This document shows positions 15,858-22,087 of a stretch of 24,219 nt of DNA, piece by piece. Position numbers and translations under genes: made by a program. Source of the DNA: an uncultured Bacteroidales bacterium (GTDB lineage: Bacteria; Bacteroidota; Bacteroidia; Bacteroidales; UBA932); contig URDD01000039.1 of the NCBI GenBank assembly GCA_900546395.1, positions 1 to 24,219 of the forward strand. Direction: 5' to 3'. The notes under the pieces are model-generated. The model made no database searches. It saw nothing but the letters and a program-made list of their open reading frames with translations, and was not told the origin of the DNA. Within the stretch, counting starts at the first letter, position 1, and each line of letters starts with the position of its first letter.

Positions 15858-16055
15858 TTATTTCTTCCTGTATTTGCGTAATGTCATTATCACTGCCACT
15901 GCAAAATAGACAACTGTCACTGCAATGGTGAGTATCAGCATTATCCACAATGGGCTTGTCACCCACCACCAGCTCCAGCCAATCACTTTGCAGAGCTTCA
16001 AAATCAGAAACACGATGAATAATATCATCGGCAGTCCTATACCTTCAATTTTCAT
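15858..16055 (-). CDS. Small membrane protein (transmembrane Fragile-X-F-like)
   Basis: From ATG at 16055 the protein has 65 residues (MKIEGIGLPMILFIVFLILK). It has two transmembrane segments, about residues 6-22 and 38-58, joined by the loop KLCKVIGWSWWWVTSPLWIM, and a basic cytoplasmic tail RKYRKK. The GWSWWWVTSPLWI motif matches the family annotated as 'transmembrane Fragile-X-F'. A longer GTG-started form (16064) is less likely. Function unknown; small membrane proteins in early operons may act in superinfection exclusion or lysis timing, but nothing here shows it. Confidence 0.75.
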   Translation of the reverse strand: MKIEGIGLPMILFIVFLILKLCKVIGWSWWWVTSPLWIMLILTIAVTVVYFAVAVIMTLRKYRKK

Positions 16056-16060
16056 TTTTA

Positions 16061-16231
16061 TCACTTTAATAATTCGTTCTCTTTTTTATTCTTACAAGTC
16101 TTGATTCTCCGTATTGAAACTATGCGTCCAGACTTTTTACCAGTCTTATGGAATTTCCTATATGTGCAGAAGTCTCTCCACTTACCTGCGTGATAGTACC
16201 ATTCACAGGTATAACATTCATGAATTTTCAT
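16061..16231 (-). CDS. Small Cys-rich protein, 56 aa
   Basis: ATG at 16231, TGA at 16063-16061. The sequence begins MKIHECYTCEWYYHAGKWRD and ends in RRIKTCKNKKENELLK. Cys6, Cys9, Cys22 and Cys46 form a C-x2-C ... C ... C pattern with a His at 15 and 28, suggesting a small zinc-binding domain. It is strongly basic. It lies 5 nt upstream of the membrane-protein ATG. Family not recognised; coding is supported by the ordered Cys pattern and tight spacing. Confidence 0.5.
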   Translation of the reverse strand: MKIHECYTCEWYYHAGKWRDFCTYRKFHKTGKKSGRIVSIRRIKTCKNKKENELLK

Positions 16232-16241
16232 TACTTGTTGT

Positions 16242-16442
16242 TTAATCAGATATCGTCATTTGATCCCTTAATAACAATTCAAATTCCTTATCCCTTTGTG
16301 CCTTACTTGCAAACTTCCGAATCGTTCTCCAACCCTGTTTCTGCCCAATCACTTTTTCCTTGATTCGAATACTAGGACTATCTTCTCTCCGAATAATCCG
16401 AAATCCAAAGGCCATTACTTTAGCCTGTGATGTTGCGTCCAT
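16242..16442 (-). CDS. Hypothetical early protein, 66 aa
   Basis: Begins MDATSQAKVMAFGFRIIRRE and contains IGQKQGWRTIRKFASKAQRD before ending in LLLRDQMTISD. Basic, with probable strand-then-helix layout and no membrane segment. The start lies within the end of the upstream 59-aa ORF (28-nt overlap), a common pattern in this operon. Family not recognised. Confidence 0.5.
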   Translation of the reverse strand: MDATSQAKVMAFGFRIIRREDSPSIRIKEKVIGQKQGWRTIRKFASKAQRDKEFELLLRDQMTISD

Positions 16443-16594
16443 TGTTTATCCCTTTTTGCTATTGGTTTAAGATATTGTTTCTCTATTTCCTCCCAGGTCA
16501 TTTCCGACAGATAACGCCTGCAGTCTATCGTTTTTTCAGCCTTCTTCGGTCCGATATCCTGTACACCGGTTATTGTTCCATTGATATACTCCAT
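16415..16594 (-). CDS. Small ORF, 59 aa
   Basis: ATG at 16594, TAA at 16417-16415. The product begins MEYINGTITGVQDIGPKKAE and ends QWTQHHRLK, with a helical middle part (RRYLSEMTWEEIEKQYLKPI). It fills the gap between two other early genes in the same direction and overlaps the next gene by 28 nt. Family not recognised. Confidence 0.45.
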   Translation of the reverse strand: MEYINGTITGVQDIGPKKAEKTIDCRRYLSEMTWEEIEKQYLKPIAKRDKQWTQHHRLK

Positions 16595-16606
16595 AATTTG
16601 TTTTCA

Positions 16607-16828
16607 TTATTCAAACCATTTCTTAAAGTCTTCCTCAATCTTGTCCCAATCGTATTTCTTGGGGTCAAGAAACATAACTGCATACCTCATTGTATCCTTG
16701 CCCAATAGCCCGCTCATTAGTTCTTTTTGAATATTTGCAGGAATTATACTCTCATGCAGATTCTTTTTCAGCTCATCATAATAAGGCTGATTCTCCAGCC
16801 ATTCCTTAATTTGTCTCTCTGTTTTCAT
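16607..16828 (-). CDS. Small helical protein, paralogue of the next gene upstream
   Basis: A 73-residue protein beginning MKTERQIKEWLENQPYYDEL and ending in IEEDFKKWFE. It shares the start pattern M-(K/R)-T-E-x-x-I-x-x-W-L and the C-terminal F-x-K-W-(F/Y) with the 81-aa protein encoded just upstream, so the two look like a tandem duplication that has diverged. Its ATG lies inside the 3' end of the paralogue (23-nt overlap). The segment GKDTMRYAVMFLDPKKYDWD matches GSRMQWTIAFAFDWGYSI in layout. Function unknown. Confidence 0.6.
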   Translation of the reverse strand: MKTERQIKEWLENQPYYDELKKNLHESIIPANIQKELMSGLLGKDTMRYAVMFLDPKKYDWDKIEEDFKKWFE

Positions 16829-17051
16829 TGTTATACCATTTTACAAATTCACAATGTATAGCTGTCCAATAACTGGATCCTTCGATTGAATATCCCCAGT
16901 CAAAAGCAAAAGCAATGGTCCACTGCATTCGAGAGCCGTTGATAATTTCAATTGCCGTTTTGTGATCGTGAGCGGCAAGTGTCTGCAACATAAAACTTTT
17001 ACACCATTTCCGTTTCTTGAGCCATTGCTCTATCTCTTTTTCCGTCCTCAT
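16806..17051 (-). CDS. Small helical protein, paralogue of the next gene downstream
   Basis: An 81-residue protein beginning MRTEKEIEQWLKKRKWCKSF and ending in KWYNNENRETN. It shares N- and C-terminal patterns with the 73-aa protein that follows. Both probably form a short helix, a central strand and another helix. The gene lies 11 nt downstream of the GemA-like gene. Function unknown. Confidence 0.6.
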   Translation of the reverse strand: MRTEKEIEQWLKKRKWCKSFMLQTLAAHDHKTAIEIINGSRMQWTIAFAFDWGYSIEGSSYWTAIHCEFVKWYNNENRETN

Positions 17052-17062
17052 ATCAATGCTTT

Positions 17063-17557
17063 TTACGATAAATATTTATTCTTCGATGAAGCCGGCAGCT
17101 GGATATATAGAGGTTTTTTCTCAGCCGTCGGTTTCTCCGGTTCCGGACCCTTTTCCAAACTCTTCAGCCCGCCCTTGCGAATGATAGTCTCCAGCTTACT
17201 CACCAGAGCATTCAACTCATCGACTGACAGATCATAGAACTTCTTACCTGCTATTTTCGGACTCAACACAAACTGATTGATACCCTCCCAGTTGTCAATG
17301 GTATTGATGCCGAGCCTGCCGATACGCAGCAGAGCAGCACTTCTTGCCCTCTTCAGAGCCAATTCCTGAGCCCTCCTTTCTCCAGGAGTGCCGTACTGGA
17401 GAGAATCGCACAATGCGATGAACTCATCCTGCCTCATCTGACTGACATGCGTAGTCCTGCCACCTGTGAACTGACTCACCAGCTCATCCTTGTCAGCCAT
17501 TGGGTTCTGCTTCAGCAATGCATAAAACCTTGAATAATCATTCTTCTTCGGCTTCAT
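17063..17557 (-). CDS. GemA-like / Mu gp16-like early protein
   Basis: A 164-residue protein beginning MKPKKNDYSRFYALLKQNPM. The middle holds LLRIGRLGINTIDNWEGINQ followed by FVLSPKIAGKKFYDLSVDEL and NALVSKLETIIRKGG. The pattern of an 'I.nWd.vn.F...pkIAGK.FY.ls.eEL..L..KL' core is common in Bacteroidota transposable phages and recalls the DUF1018 (GemA) C-terminal region. The tail (SLEKGPEPEKPTAEKKPLYI) is Pro/Lys/Glu-rich and probably disordered. It overlaps the end of the P-loop ATPase gene by 20 nt. The link to GemA is from layout and position only. Confidence 0.5.
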   Translation of the reverse strand: MKPKKNDYSRFYALLKQNPMADKDELVSQFTGGRTTHVSQMRQDEFIALCDSLQYGTPGERRAQELALKRARSAALLRIGRLGINTIDNWEGINQFVLSPKIAGKKFYDLSVDELNALVSKLETIIRKGGLKSLEKGPEPEKPTAEKKPLYIQLPASSKNKYLS

Positions 17558-18200
17558 AATAAAATTCGTTTTGTTCAGAATTTACCTTCTTGTTCCAATA
17601 ATTCCATGCACCCTGCTTCCAGATGACCGCCTGGCCGGTGGATCCGATGAATCGTCCGTTGGTGAAAGCCACATGACCTTCCACCCATATCTTCTGCATC
17701 GCGTCATACTTGACCGCCTTGGCTGCTCTTCCTGATGGCTGCCTGCCGTCAGCGTGGGAGACGAACACCAGCATCTTGTTCGGCAGAGCCTGCTTGAACT
17801 GCAGATAATCCTTGTAGCTCATCCCCATATACTGGAAGGAATCCACAATCACGAAGTCCGCACTGCGGGGCTTCTGCAGTCTCTCTATCAATTCCTCCGC
17901 AGTTGCATGATCCAGAACTTGGAACTTGCTGCCGCAGGAATACATATCGAAGCGTTTGAGAGTATTCTGGAACGACAGTGAGTATCCTTCCTCTAATGAC
18001 ACATACAGCACCTTGCCGAACTTGGTCAGCTCCTTGCAGAAAGAGACCACCGCCGAAGATTTGCCGTTGCCGGAGTTGCCCCAAAAAAGAACCACTCCGG
18101 AGCGGTCCATAGTCCCGATGCACTTGCCCCACTCACCCTCGAAGGTGATGGTCTTGTGGCGGATGTTAAGTATCTCTTTTGCTGTTAGCGAACGTGCCAT
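17538..18200 (-). CDS. RecA-like P-loop ATPase, second early ATPase
   Basis: A 220-residue protein beginning MARSLTAKEILNIRHKTITF. Walker A is GNSGNGKSS (residues 41-49) and Walker B FVIVDSFQY (116-124). The order strand VLYVSLEEGY, helix, FVIVD, MLVFVSHADGR matches RecA/DnaB/RadA-type ATPases such as AAA_25, and lacks the AAA+ C-terminal lid. It follows MuB by 26 nt. Sequences of this type are sometimes called 'AAA family ATPase' in Bacteroidota Mu-like phages. A role in replication or DNA repair during transposition is inferred. Confidence 0.78.
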   Translation of the reverse strand: MARSLTAKEILNIRHKTITFEGEWGKCIGTMDRSGVVLFWGNSGNGKSSAVVSFCKELTKFGKVLYVSLEEGYSLSFQNTLKRFDMYSCGSKFQVLDHATAEELIERLQKPRSADFVIVDSFQYMGMSYKDYLQFKQALPNKMLVFVSHADGRQPSGRAAKAVKYDAMQKIWVEGHVAFTNGRFIGSTGQAVIWKQGAWNYWNKKVNSEQNEFYYEAEEE

Positions 18201-18226
18201 TTGAACGGTGTTTAATCAGTGTTTTA

Positions 18227-19108
18227 TCAGTTTTCAAAACTCTCTTGAACGGTCTTTTTTCGTAGTTCCCTATGGATTGACTTCTTTACCCTGCGAAGGT
18301 CGTTACCGCAGCTGTGAGCCTCTTCCACCACTGTCTTGATGGCCTTTCTGTCTGTAATTCCGTTGGCAATACAGATGCCCTCTACCTCAGAAGCACTCAC
18401 CAGATCAAGCGGAACGAACCTGCGGCAGATACGGCTCTCCAACTCGTCATATCCCTTGCGTCCACGGATTACTCCACGCCTCATTCTCTCTTCCATATAG
18501 TTCGTTGAGAGGAACACCATACCACACTTGTCTTCGAGTTCGTTATAAAGGGAAACATAGTAGTAGAGGACACTGTCAGCCAGTTTGTCACCTTCATCGA
18601 AAATCAACAGAGGACTATCCTTCTTCACCAGCTCACGGAAAATAGCTCTGAGAGTCTCTCTGACAGTCATTCCTGCTGTGCGGATGCCAATCTTTGAAGC
18701 CAGTTCACCGACAAAATCAGCCTTGGTCATATCACTGCTGCAGGTCAGCAGGTACACATTCCTGTGACTGCCGGCATAGAGAGATGCTGCGGTACTCTTG
18801 CCGATTCCAGCCGGACCGGTAATCCATACCACATCACTGTCCTCCTGACTAACCTCGAAGTAAAGTTTAAGATTCTTCAGAGCAGATGTATCATATAGCT
18901 GCCACTCCTTGTTGCCCTCTATCTGAGACTGAATTTTCAGCCACATATCATCGCTGATAAGAGTCCATTTGCCATTGAGAATACTGCTGACTGTCGCAGC
19001 CGATACTCCCTTCAGAGAGTTTACAGCCTTGTTCTGTGACGGATAGCGGCCTACATAAATCCTCAGGCTCTCGCTAATCTCCTGTTTTTGAGTGTCATTC
19101 AATTTCAT
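18227..19108 (-). CDS. MuB-like AAA+ ATPase, transposition target protein
   Basis: A 293-residue protein. The N-terminal 60 residues have a HTH layout (RYPSQNKAVNSLKGVSAATV, SSILNGKWTLISDDMWLKI). The AAA+ core has Walker A GPAGIGKST (98-106), Walker B LLIFDEGDKL (167-176) with Asp171/Glu172, and a sensor-1 STN (201-203). Then follow arginine-rich segments RMRRGVIRGRKGYDELESRI, including the likely arginine finger, and a C-terminal helical domain. MuB polymerises on target DNA, delivers it to MuA and gives target immunity. Its position next to MuA supports the call. Separated from the MuA stop by a 132-nt spacer holding a tRNA-like element. Confidence 0.9.
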   Translation of the reverse strand: MKLNDTQKQEISESLRIYVGRYPSQNKAVNSLKGVSAATVSSILNGKWTLISDDMWLKIQSQIEGNKEWQLYDTSALKNLKLYFEVSQEDSDVVWITGPAGIGKSTAASLYAGSHRNVYLLTCSSDMTKADFVGELASKIGIRTAGMTVRETLRAIFRELVKKDSPLLIFDEGDKLADSVLYYYVSLYNELEDKCGMVFLSTNYMEERMRRGVIRGRKGYDELESRICRRFVPLDLVSASEVEGICIANGITDRKAIKTVVEEAHSCGNDLRRVKKSIHRELRKKTVQESFEN

Positions 19109-19131
19109 AATAATTCAGATTTTGGTTATTT

Positions 19132-19223
19132 GCTCGGCAGAGGGAGTCGAACCCTCTTTGCCCGGATGTCGTACCTATTCCGACAAGATCGCATCCGCCG
19201 CTCTACCGTTGAGCTATGCCGAA
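19132..19223 (-). tRNA. tRNA-like element between MuA and MuB (abnormal anticodon arm)
   Basis: On the minus strand: acceptor arms TTCGGCA and TGCCGAG (7 bp, one G-U), TA at positions 8-9, D arm GCTC-AACGGTA-GAGC, T arm GAGGG-TTCGACT-CCCTC. All are perfect. Between D arm and T stem lie 43 nt instead of 23. This part can form a 6-bp stem CGGATG/CATCCG with a 23-nt loop, so no 7-nt anticodon loop and no readable anticodon is present. No CCA is encoded. It could be a nonfunctional tRNA, a tRNA mimic, or an RNA-processing signal in the operon mRNA. Confidence 0.65.
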
Positions 19224-19235
19224 ATCACTAGTGAT
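19224..19235. repeat. Perfect 12-bp palindrome at the tRNA-like 5' end
   Basis: ATCACTAGTGAT lies directly before the first base of the tRNA-like element and 6 nt after the MuA stop. It could be a protein site or a leader hairpin for 5' processing. Confidence 0.35.
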
Positions 19236-19240
19236 ATATG

Positions 19241-21307
19241 TTATAGTCTATCCAATGCCGCCAGAATGTCGAAGTTGCTCTGCATCTTCTGCACCTGTGC
19301 CGGAGTCTCCGGAAGAACCTCTGTCACCATCTCAGGAACACCATCAGCATCTGCCGCTTCTTCAGTCCTTATCTCCTCCGCGAACTTCAGATACTCCTTC
19401 TTACTCACTCCCTGAGGACGCGGTGCATCATATCCAAGACTCTCATAGCCGACACCGTATTTCATCTGCACCGCCCTTGCATCAAGATCCCTGCGGACAA
19501 TCTCCTTCTTGTTGGCATCCAAGGCTGCGATAATCTTCGAGTGTTCACCCTCCACCTGATCCTGCATAGCACGGTGGATGTACATATAAGGCTCTGCCCA
19601 GGTATTGAACTGCAGGCCATAGTTCTTGTCATCAATGCAGAGACGCACCCTTGACAAATCGTGAGGATCGTACTCGACCACGAACTCCCTGCCTGTATTC
19701 TTCCTTCTCCACTCCAAGTCCGGAACATTCGGAGCACTGAACACCTCGTATGCCTTCTTCTCACCATTCAGAGTCACCTCAATGCCGTTGGCACGGAAGG
19801 TAGAAGGCTTCTCGGTAGCGATATAGAACACCTTATCCTTGATGACATCTGTCAATGCTATTGCCTGAGGATTGACAGATGTCGAATACACCTCCAGACG
19901 GCTCTTGCCTGCGAACTTCGGATGAGGCATGGAGTTCCACTGTCTGATGCAGTCCTCATTCGCTGCCTTGACCTCCTCATAAGACGGCAGGGATTCTTTA
20001 TTCTGCTGGATTCTGTCAATATCTATCTTGGTCTTGGCTGACTTGGCTGTAATGTTACCTCCAGTGTAATTGATATACTGATGGAGTACCTGTGCCTGGA
20101 ATCTGCCGAACGCGGCCTCAATGGTCTTGGACTTACCGTTGTTAGGAGCCGTAGTGTGAGAGATAGTTCCGAGCTTGGCTCTCCAGCGTTTGGCGGCATC
20201 GGATGTGAATCCCGCCTGGTTATCTGATACCAACTCGTAAGGCAGGAATCCTGTCCTCTCGAAGGCGTGTCTTAGAGCCTCGTAAGTAGTACGGAAAGAC
20301 TCCTGAGCACACATATACCAGCCGACAAACACTTCGCTGAAAGCATCCATAACATAGATACAACTGGTAGTTCCTACCCCATTCCTGCGGGTCTTCTCGT
20401 TCCAGAACTGGAAATACAGGTTGACCTTCGTACCGTCAATATACCACAGAGCATCACGGCAACTGGCCATAATCGTCCTGTGCTGACGGTTGAACAGGTT
20501 ATTCGCCCTCTGTGAACCCTGCTCAACGGCATACCACTGAGGCTTGATGTCCGGTCTCTCGAAGAAATTGATAAGAGTCTGAGCCGATTTGATAGGTTTC
20601 CAACCCATTTCAAGAGCAGTCTCGTTGTAATAATCAAGCAACTGAGCAAGTGTATATACCGGATTGACACTGTTCTTGTGAGCCAACAGCCATTCCTCAG
20701 CTTCAGGAGTAATCTTGGAAGTGTTCGCATTACCGAGTTTACCGCTAATGAGGCATTGATAGCCGTCCCTGGCATATTCGTGCATCTTTGCACGCAGTCT
20801 GGACGCGTTCTTCGGCAGGGTGTGACCGTAGTTGTCACGGTATTCCTCGCACATCGCCAGGATATTGTTCCAAGCCACAGGTGTCCTGTTGCCCTTTTGG
20901 TTGCGATTGCGCTTCTGGCCTGACTCCATCTCTAAGAGTCTGTTCAATACCGATGCATTTATAAGATATTCCTGCTGTTTGTCCTCCTTCAGAAGACTTC
21001 CGTCCGGAAGAATATGCCCTGCAAAGAACTCGCGGGCCTGCTCGTCGAATGTAATCATACTGTTGTGTCTCAGTACTGCCTCTTCAGGATCGCCATACTT
21101 GGCAATATACTTCACCTTGAACCTATCTGGAAGAGTGGCCCATTCCACCTCGGCCTCCTTGCCCAGACCACCGCCTCTGACTACGACATTGATGCGATTG
21201 CGTGTATTCAACTTATCATAGCACGCCTTACTCATAACTGCATCACCATTGTCTGTGCGAGTCAAGTCGGTATAAGTCACTGTCAATCTGTTACCTATAT
21301 ATCCCAT
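19241..21307 (-). CDS. MuA-like DDE transposase
   Basis: A 688-residue protein beginning MGYIGNRLTVTYTDLTRTDN. The catalytic core has Asp291 in ALWYIDGTKVNLYFQFW, Asp362 in LPYELVSDNQAGFTSDAAKR and Glu397 in GKSKTIEAAFGRF, with the last two 35 residues apart. The N-terminal region (EMESGQKRNRNQKGNRTP and VAWNNILAMCEEY) would bind the phage ends, and the C-terminal region (from about 540, with VRRDLDARAVQMKYGVGYES) would contact MuB. Length is close to MuA (663 residues). It is bracketed by two tRNA-like elements and has a 14-nt gap to the upstream one. Carries out the strand transfer that integrates and replicates the phage. Confidence 0.93.
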   Translation of the reverse strand: MGYIGNRLTVTYTDLTRTDNGDAVMSKACYDKLNTRNRINVVVRGGGLGKEAEVEWATLPDRFKVKYIAKYGDPEEAVLRHNSMITFDEQAREFFAGHILPDGSLLKEDKQQEYLINASVLNRLLEMESGQKRNRNQKGNRTPVAWNNILAMCEEYRDNYGHTLPKNASRLRAKMHEYARDGYQCLISGKLGNANTSKITPEAEEWLLAHKNSVNPVYTLAQLLDYYNETALEMGWKPIKSAQTLINFFERPDIKPQWYAVEQGSQRANNLFNRQHRTIMASCRDALWYIDGTKVNLYFQFWNEKTRRNGVGTTSCIYVMDAFSEVFVGWYMCAQESFRTTYEALRHAFERTGFLPYELVSDNQAGFTSDAAKRWRAKLGTISHTTAPNNGKSKTIEAAFGRFQAQVLHQYINYTGGNITAKSAKTKIDIDRIQQNKESLPSYEEVKAANEDCIRQWNSMPHPKFAGKSRLEVYSTSVNPQAIALTDVIKDKVFYIATEKPSTFRANGIEVTLNGEKKAYEVFSAPNVPDLEWRRKNTGREFVVEYDPHDLSRVRLCIDDKNYGLQFNTWAEPYMYIHRAMQDQVEGEHSKIIAALDANKKEIVRRDLDARAVQMKYGVGYESLGYDAPRPQGVSKKEYLKFAEEIRTEEAADADGVPEMVTEVLPETPAQVQKMQSNFDILAALDRL

Positions 21308-21321
21308 TCAATTTACTTTAG

Positions 21322-21401
21322 TACCCCGTCGCGGACTCGAACCGCGGACCATATCGCCTGACCTGCAGGTTGGATTGTTCTACCGACTGAACTAACGGGG
21401 C
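21322..21401 (-). tRNA. tRNA-like element in the MuA leader (abnormal anticodon arm)
   Basis: On the minus strand: acceptor GCCCCGT and ACGGGGT (7 bp, one G-U), TA at positions 8-9, D arm GTTC-AGTCGGTA-GAAC, T arm CGCGG-TTCGAGT-CCGCG, variable loop TGGTC, discriminator A. All are perfect. The segment between D arm and T stem has 30 nt instead of 23 and holds ACCTGCAGGT, a palindrome, where the anticodon arm should be; no 5-bp stem with a 7-nt loop can be drawn. It ends 15 nt before the MuA ATG. Confidence 0.65.
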
Positions 21402-21402
21402 T

Positions 21403-21459
21403 GGCACCCTTCTAACCATATAAACACTACAAAAACGGCCTCAAACAACAACGGGTGCC
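21403..21459. repeat. 7-bp inverted repeat adjoining the tRNA-like element
   Basis: GGCACCC (21403-21409) and GGGTGCC (21453-21459) pair perfectly over a 43-nt loop, one nucleotide from the 5' end of the tRNA-like element. It could be a leader stem; the loop holds no D or T arm. Confidence 0.35.
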
Positions 21460-21479
21460 TATGCTGTCATTGTCAGCTC

Positions 21480-21587
21480 TTACCGTTTAACTCCTATACC
21501 ACGCAAAGATTCGATATACTCTTTCCATTGCAGCATTTCTAACCTCCTTATGTGCGATGCTCTGATTCTCTTAATCAGCCATTTCAT
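21480..21587 (-). CDS. Small ORF, 35 aa
   Basis: ATG at 21587, TAA at 21482-21480. The ATG overlaps the TGA of the upstream 129-aa gene (ATGA), which favours real translation. The product is strongly basic: MKWLIKRIRASHIRRLEMLQ, then WKEYIESLRGIGVKR. Family not recognised. Confidence 0.45.
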   Translation of the reverse strand: MKWLIKRIRASHIRRLEMLQWKEYIESLRGIGVKR

Positions 21588-21973
21588 TGCATTACAGGCT
21601 TTAACTTCCTTTCCTCCGAGATTCTCTGAGCCTTAGCCAGAATATTACCCCAAGAGTTCATATCGACATCGTAGTAGCACTCATCCCGCCTCTCAGGTGC
21701 GAGGATACTCAACCTGTTTCCCTCCAGCACAACCTCCACTCCGGCAGCGAACCTCTGTCGCATCAATCCGTTTTCGAATGATGTCTGACAATTCGGTATA
21801 AAGTCCTCCTCGCGGTATTCTCCGCCCATAGCGATTGCATCGCGACGAATATTGTCACCTCTCTTATTCTTGGTCAGGAATGATACGGCCATCCACACTG
21901 CTCTGGTGGTAATGCCATACTTACTTGCAAGCTCATTGGCAATCTTGCTATTGATACTAATGTACTTCCTCAT
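21584..21973 (-). CDS. Early regulator-like protein (HTH), first gene of early operon
   Basis: A 129-residue protein beginning MRKYISINSKIANELASKYG. Residues about 6-50 form a helix-turn-helix-like unit (NSKIANELASKYGITTRAVW, MAVSFLTKNKRGDNIRRDAI). The rest (EYREEDFIPNCQTSFENGLM and a strand VEVVLEGNRLSIL) is not recognised. As the first gene of the leftward early operon, directly opposite the repressor, it has the position of Mu Ner, the Cro-like early regulator, but the sequence shows no clear Ner homology. Confidence 0.6.
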   Translation of the reverse strand: MRKYISINSKIANELASKYGITTRAVWMAVSFLTKNKRGDNIRRDAIAMGGEYREEDFIPNCQTSFENGLMRQRFAAGVEVVLEGNRLSILAPERRDECYYDVDMNSWGNILAKAQRISEERKLKPVMQ

Positions 21974-21999
21974 AATATTGATTTATTGTCAATTGTTCT

Positions 22000-22007
22000 T
22001 AACTTTG
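22000..22007 (+). promoter_or_regulatory. Repressor promoter, -7 box
   Basis: TAACTTTG is a full match to the Bacteroidota -7 consensus TAnnTTTG, 50 nt before the repressor ATG. A TTG at 21977-21979 could serve as -33. Confidence 0.6.
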
Positions 22008-22037
22008 CCACTCTTCCGTGATGGAAGTTTTGCAAAG
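22003..22037. promoter_or_regulatory. Central operator dyad between face-to-face promoters
   Basis: A 35-bp dyad centred at 22020: outer arms CTTTGC (22003-22008) and GCAAAG (22032-22037), inner arms CTTCC (22013-22017) and GGAAG (22023-22027), each separated by 4 nt. The outer arms overlap the two -7 boxes, so a bound repressor dimer would cover both promoters. Confidence 0.6.
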
Positions 22038-22040
22038 TAA
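22033..22040 (-). promoter_or_regulatory. Early (leftward) promoter, -7 box
   Basis: On the minus strand TTACTTTG matches TAnnTTTG at 7 of 8. It is the mirror image of the repressor promoter across the dyad. Transcripts would start near 22027 and run into the 129-aa gene (ATG at 21973). Confidence 0.5.
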
Positions 22041-22087
22041 CAAAAGATTTCGCCATTATGCAAGAAAAAGAGCAAAAGATTTCGCCA
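22041..22087. repeat. Direct repeats CAAAAGATTTCGCCA at the repressor start
   Basis: The 15-mer is repeated exactly at 22041-22055 and 22073-22087, 32 bp apart (three helical turns). Its last nine bases recur inverted as TGGCGAAAT at 22209-22217 within the gene. The first copy abuts the ATG at 22058 and overlaps the upstream region of the early promoter, so these may be additional operators or activator sites. Confidence 0.5.

Noticed and set aside
15847..15969. Upstream extension of the DUF3164 gene
   Set aside because: It overlaps the two-span membrane protein in another frame, and the residues (many Cys/His/Asp) look non-coding; the ATG at 15846 fits the family start.
19132..19223. Ordinary class II tRNA with long variable arm
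   Set aside because: No 5-bp anticodon stem with a 7-nt loop can be placed; the insert is longer than class II variable arms allow.
21403..21459. Third tRNA gene
   Set aside because: Only the acceptor-like stem is present; no D arm or T arm can be drawn.
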